A DNA stretch of 7,138 bases, from contig CAYUVF010000098.1 in NCBI GenBank assembly GCA_964448045.1, positions 1 to 7,138 on the forward strand. The letters run 5' to 3'. The notes under the pieces are model-generated. The model was not told where the DNA came from and did not search any database. It saw only the letters and a program-made list of their open reading frames with translations. Of this stretch, positions 4,240 to 7,138 are shown in pieces. The stretch is from CAYUVF01 sp964448045. Lineage in GTDB: Bacteria; Bacteroidota; Rhodothermia; Rhodothermales; Salinibacteraceae. Numbering within the stretch: the first letter of the stretch is position 1; every line of letters starts with the position of its first letter. Made by a program: the position numbers and the translations under genes.

Positions 4240-6909
4240 ATGATTACGGAAATTGAACGCGAAGAAACGAAGGACGGCCGACGCAGCTTTCTAAAGCGCG
4301 CGATGGGCGTGTCCGCCGGCCTCCTCGCCGGGATGGGGCTCCCGATGGGGCTGACCACGCTCCGGGCTCAGGAGGATGTCAGTCCGGGAAGCACGTATAA
4401 TCCCATCTGGCGTTCGACCACGTGCCAGGGATGCACGTCCTGGTGCCCCAGCCAGATCAAAATCCAGGACGGGCGGGCCGTTCGCTGCCGGGGCAACGAA
4501 CACTCCATGGTGAACGGGAAAAACAACTGCGTTCGCATGAATATGTCGCTCCAGCAGATGTACGATCCCGATCGTATCAAGCGGCCCATGCGACGGACAA
4601 ATCCCGAAAAGGGGCGCGGGGTGGACCCGGAGTTCGTGCCGATCTCCTGGGACGAGGCCATCTCGGAGATTGCCGACCGCATCATGGAGCTCCGGGACAA
4701 TGGGGAGATCCACAAATTCATGTTGACCCGCGGGCGCTATACGTACCTCCGGCACATTCTGTACGGCAGCCTGCCGAAGATTCTGGGATCCCCCAACAAC
4801 ATTTCGCACAGTGCGATCTGCGCGGAAGCCGAAAAGTTCGGTCCGTACTACACGGAGGGGGAATGGTCGTATCGGCAGTACGACGTTTTGAACAGCCGAT
4901 ACGTGTTGATCTGGGGAGCGGACCCGGTGGTTTCCAACCGGCAGGTGTCTCACTACAACAGCGCCTGGGGAGACGTGATGGATCGGGCGGAAGTCGCGGT
5001 CGTGGAGCCTCGTTTGAACACGACCGCTTCCAAGGCGGATGAATTTCTACCGGTAAAACCCGGCGAAGACGGGGCCGTTGCCAGCGCCATGGCTCACGTG
5101 ATCCTGACCGAGGGCCTCTGGTACCGCGATTTCGTGGGGGATTTCTACGATGGAACCAACCGGTTCAAGGCGGGAGAGACCGTGAGTGAAGACGCCTTCC
5201 GGGAGTCCGAAAACAGCACCGGGCTCGTGCGGTGGTGGAACCTGGAGCTGAACGACAAAACGCCCGAGTGGGCCGAGGAACGGTCGGGCGTCTCCGCCGA
5301 CCAAATCCGTCGTGTGGCCCGCCGGTTTGCCGACGCGGCCCCACGGGCCATCTCCTGGGTGGGTGGAGGGCCCGTGATGCAGCCTCGCGGCGCGTACACC
5401 AGCATGGCGACGCACGCCCTGAACGGCCTGGTCGGGTCCGTAGGAAACCGCGGAGGCACCCTGTTTTCGCCTCCCATCGGGGTCGCCGATCTGCCGGATC
5501 CTTCGCCGTACGTGGACGAGGTCGCCCAGGCCGGGCTCGACTACCCGAAACACCACGGAACCGGCGACAAGATCGACCAGCGAGGGGCGAAGGACCTCCC
5601 CTCCCTGAAGGGAGGAAAATCGGGCGGTGGCGTGGTGACGAACCGGGCCGCGGATGGCATCCTGCAGGAAGACCCGATGGAGATCAAGATGCTGATCTCT
5701 TACTGGAGCAACTTCCCCTTCTCGTGTCAGGAAACCCGTCGCTGGGAAGAAGCCCTGGCCAAGATTCCGTTTCACGTGACCATCGAAACCCACGCCAGCG
5801 AAACCGCCTACTTTGCCGACATCATCCTGCCCGCCACGCATCACATGTACGAGCGCTGGGGGCAGGTCCATACGACGGGGAATCGGCGCCGGACGGTCTC
5901 TATCAACAGGCCGGTGTTCGCGGAGAATCCCAGCGACCCCGAGGACGTCCTCGAAAACGGTCGGCTCTGGAACGTGAAGTGCAGTGAGACGGAAGTTCCC
6001 TACCTGATTGCCGACGAGCTGGCCGGCCGCGGATTCACGAATATGCTGGACTTCTTCGAAAATGAGTTTCCGGATCCGGAGACCGGGCTGTCACCGGCCG
6101 ACGAGTACGACGACCGTGAACTACGGGCTCAGGCCTTCTCCCGCAATGCGTTGAAACTGCGTACACAGCCGATGTGGGATCCCGAGGTCGCGTGTCCCCC
6201 CGGGGACGACATCGACGGCTGGGAGGAGTTTGTACGTCGGGGCGTCTGGAATTCGGCCGAGTGGGAAGACCGTCACCGCTGGCCGTCGGAAGGGGGCGCG
6301 TTCAAGACCAAGACCGGAAAGTTCGAGTTCTACAGCGAGACCCTCAAGGACGCTCTCGAGGGCCACGCCGCTCGCTACGACACCGACGTCGACGACATCC
6401 TGGAAACCTGTAATTACCAGGCCCGTGGAGAACGCGCCTTCGTTCCCCACTACGAGGAACCCTTCATTCATGGGGACCCGGAGGAGTATCCCTTCAAGTT
6501 CGTCGACCACAAGTCGAAGCTAAACCGGGAGGGACGAAGTGCAAACTGCTCATGGTACTACGAGCTCAATGACGTCAACCCCGGTGCCCTGCTCGGCGGA
6601 GCAGACGTTGCCCTGCTTAATCCCCGCGATGCTCGCCGTCTCGGTATCAAAACCGGCGACCGGGTCCGCGTCGAGTCCCCCGTCGGGTCCATCGAGTGCT
6701 ATGCGGCGGAATGGGAGGGGGTGCAGCCGGGCACGCTGGCGAAAACCTTTGGGAAGGGGCACTGGGCCTACGGAAACGAGGCCTCCGCGGAATTTGGCAA
6801 GAAGGCTCACGGAGGAAATAACAATGCGTTGATTCCCGCCGATTATGACCGATTGAGCGGTTCCAGCGCCCGTCATGGAACCACGCGAGTAAGGGTGGTG
6901 AACGCATGA
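4240..6909 (+). CDS. arrA: Molybdopterin catalytic subunit, probable respiratory arsenate reductase ArrA
   Basis: This 889-residue enzyme of the DMSO reductase family probably reduces arsenate to arsenite at a Mo-bisMGD centre outside the cytoplasmic membrane. A Tat signal comes first (RRSFLK at 14-19, hydrophobic to about 40, likely cut after LRA at 43). C62, C65, C69 and C97 give C-x2-C-x3-C-x27-C for one [4Fe-4S] cluster. C194 in NNISHSAICAEAEKFG is the likely Mo ligand. RGRY (164-167), H190, K199 and Y211 keep the spacing I recall for the arsenate pocket of Shewanella ANA-3 ArrA (R165, Y166, C193, K198, Y210), one residue out throughout. RGRY is the motif I associate with ArrA, whereas ArxA has GRGW. 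The stretches KIDQRG, GKSGGGV, VDHKSKLNREGR, GHWAYG and YDRLSG read like Arr, and the MGD-binding domain fills about 750-885. Length is close to ArrA (about 850). The stop overlaps arrD. ArxA, polysulfide and tetrathionate reductases are the alternatives; TtrA is usually longer. Fold is certain, substrate inferred. Confidence 0.83.
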   Translation: MITEIEREETKDGRRSFLKRAMGVSAGLLAGMGLPMGLTTLRAQEDVSPGSTYNPIWRSTTCQGCTSWCPSQIKIQDGRAVRCRGNEHSMVNGKNNCVRMNMSLQQMYDPDRIKRPMRRTNPEKGRGVDPEFVPISWDEAISEIADRIMELRDNGEIHKFMLTRGRYTYLRHILYGSLPKILGSPNNISHSAICAEAEKFGPYYTEGEWSYRQYDVLNSRYVLIWGADPVVSNRQVSHYNSAWGDVMDRAEVAVVEPRLNTTASKADEFLPVKPGEDGAVASAMAHVILTEGLWYRDFVGDFYDGTNRFKAGETVSEDAFRESENSTGLVRWWNLELNDKTPEWAEERSGVSADQIRRVARRFADAAPRAISWVGGGPVMQPRGAYTSMATHALNGLVGSVGNRGGTLFSPPIGVADLPDPSPYVDEVAQAGLDYPKHHGTGDKIDQRGAKDLPSLKGGKSGGGVVTNRAADGILQEDPMEIKMLISYWSNFPFSCQETRRWEEALAKIPFHVTIETHASETAYFADIILPATHHMYERWGQVHTTGNRRRTVSINRPVFAENPSDPEDVLENGRLWNVKCSETEVPYLIADELAGRGFTNMLDFFENEFPDPETGLSPADEYDDRELRAQAFSRNALKLRTQPMWDPEVACPPGDDIDGWEEFVRRGVWNSAEWEDRHRWPSEGGAFKTKTGKFEFYSETLKDALEGHAARYDTDVDDILETCNYQARGERAFVPHYEEPFIHGDPEEYPFKFVDHKSKLNREGRSANCSWYYELNDVNPGALLGGADVALLNPRDARRLGIKTGDRVRVESPVGSIECYAAEWEGVQPGTLAKTFGKGHWAYGNEASAEFGKKAHGGNNNALIPADYDRLSGSSARHGTTRVRVVNA

Positions 6910-7138
6910 GTGATTTCAGCGCTTTGGATACCGGCGATGAGCAAGCGTTTCGGCGGGCCGTGACCTACAAGTTCCTGGCCGAGTGTTTTCGTGATCCCCG
7001 GGACGGTCTTTTCGATTTTTTGGATGACGTGGATCCTGAGAGCCTGCTGAATGTGGCCGGAAATGCACTGATCGAATTGGCCCGAGACGCCAGGGAGCAG
7101 CTTCGCGTCGAGCACGCTCGGCTGTTCGTGGGGCCGTT
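6906..7138 (+). CDS. arrD: TorD-family chaperone, 5' part only (ArrD-like)
   Basis: The ATG at 6906 overlaps the arrA stop (ATGA), a common sign of translational coupling. The 77 complete codons before the window ends read as a helical, acidic protein starting MSDFSALDTGDEQAFRRAV. It has a YKFLAECFRDP segment near residues 21-31 and ends with RVEHARLFVGP. The pattern of a conserved aromatic-rich first helix followed by an E-x-A-R-L-F-V-G-P block is typical of TorD/DmsD chaperones, which bind the Tat leader of a molybdoenzyme and delay export until the cofactor is inserted. Position right after the catalytic gene supports that role for ArrA. The C-terminal two thirds lie outside the window, so an intact product cannot be confirmed. 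Confidence 0.8.
   Translation, partial: MSDFSALDTGDEQAFRRAVTYKFLAECFRDPRDGLFDFLDDVDPESLLNVAGNALIELARDAREQLRVEHARLFVGP

Noticed and set aside
5047..5871. 274-residue open frame on the - strand opposite arrA
   Set aside because: Antisense shadow in GC-rich coding DNA. The + strand here encodes conserved molybdopterin oxidoreductase sequence without interruption.
4240..6909. Tetrathionate or polysulfide/thiosulfate reductase catalytic subunit as the primary call
   Set aside because: TtrA is usually over 1000 residues and PsrA/PhsA about 750. The RGRY motif, residue spacing and C-terminal stretches fit ArrA better, though a substrate test would decide.
1..7138. CRISPR array, tRNA, rRNA or transposase gene
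   Set aside because: I saw no regularly spaced repeats, no cloverleaf, no rRNA-like sequence and no transposase motif on either strand.

Overview
The window carries a respiratory molybdoenzyme operon on the + strand and a divergent molybdenum-cofactor gene on the - strand. From left to right it holds: a gene-free end containing a large imperfect inverted repeat (11-148); moeA on the - strand (305-1525); a divergent intergenic region of about 400 bases (1526-1932); then a tightly packed + strand run of four genes. These are an NrfD-type membrane subunit (arrC), a four-cluster ferredoxin subunit with a Tat-like leader (arrB), a Tat-exported molybdopterin catalytic subunit (arrA), and the start of a TorD-family chaperone (arrD), which runs off the right edge.

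The best reading of the operon is a dissimilatory arsenate reductase, arrCBAD. The catalytic subunit has a Cys molybdenum ligand, a C-x2-C-x3-C-x27-C cluster motif, an RGRY motif, and Lys and Tyr residues at the spacing I remember for the arsenate pocket of Shewanella ArrA. RGRY is the motif I associate with ArrA; the related arsenite oxidase ArxA has GRGW. The substrate is inferred from motifs: no arsR, arsC or other arsenic gene lies in the window.

Inferred working model: ArrC takes electrons from membrane quinol, ArrB passes them through four [4Fe-4S] clusters, and ArrA reduces the terminal acceptor at its Mo-bisMGD centre outside the cytoplasmic membrane. ArrD would hold ArrA until the cofactor is loaded and Tat export is allowed. 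MoeA inserts molybdenum into molybdopterin, so the divergent gene supplies the cofactor chemistry this enzyme needs.

The organism is a bacterium with moderately high GC and acidic proteins, and most starts lack a clear Shine-Dalgarno sequence. This suggests a moderately halophilic member of the Rhodothermota/Salinibacter group or a relative. That is an impression from protein style, not a proven placement.
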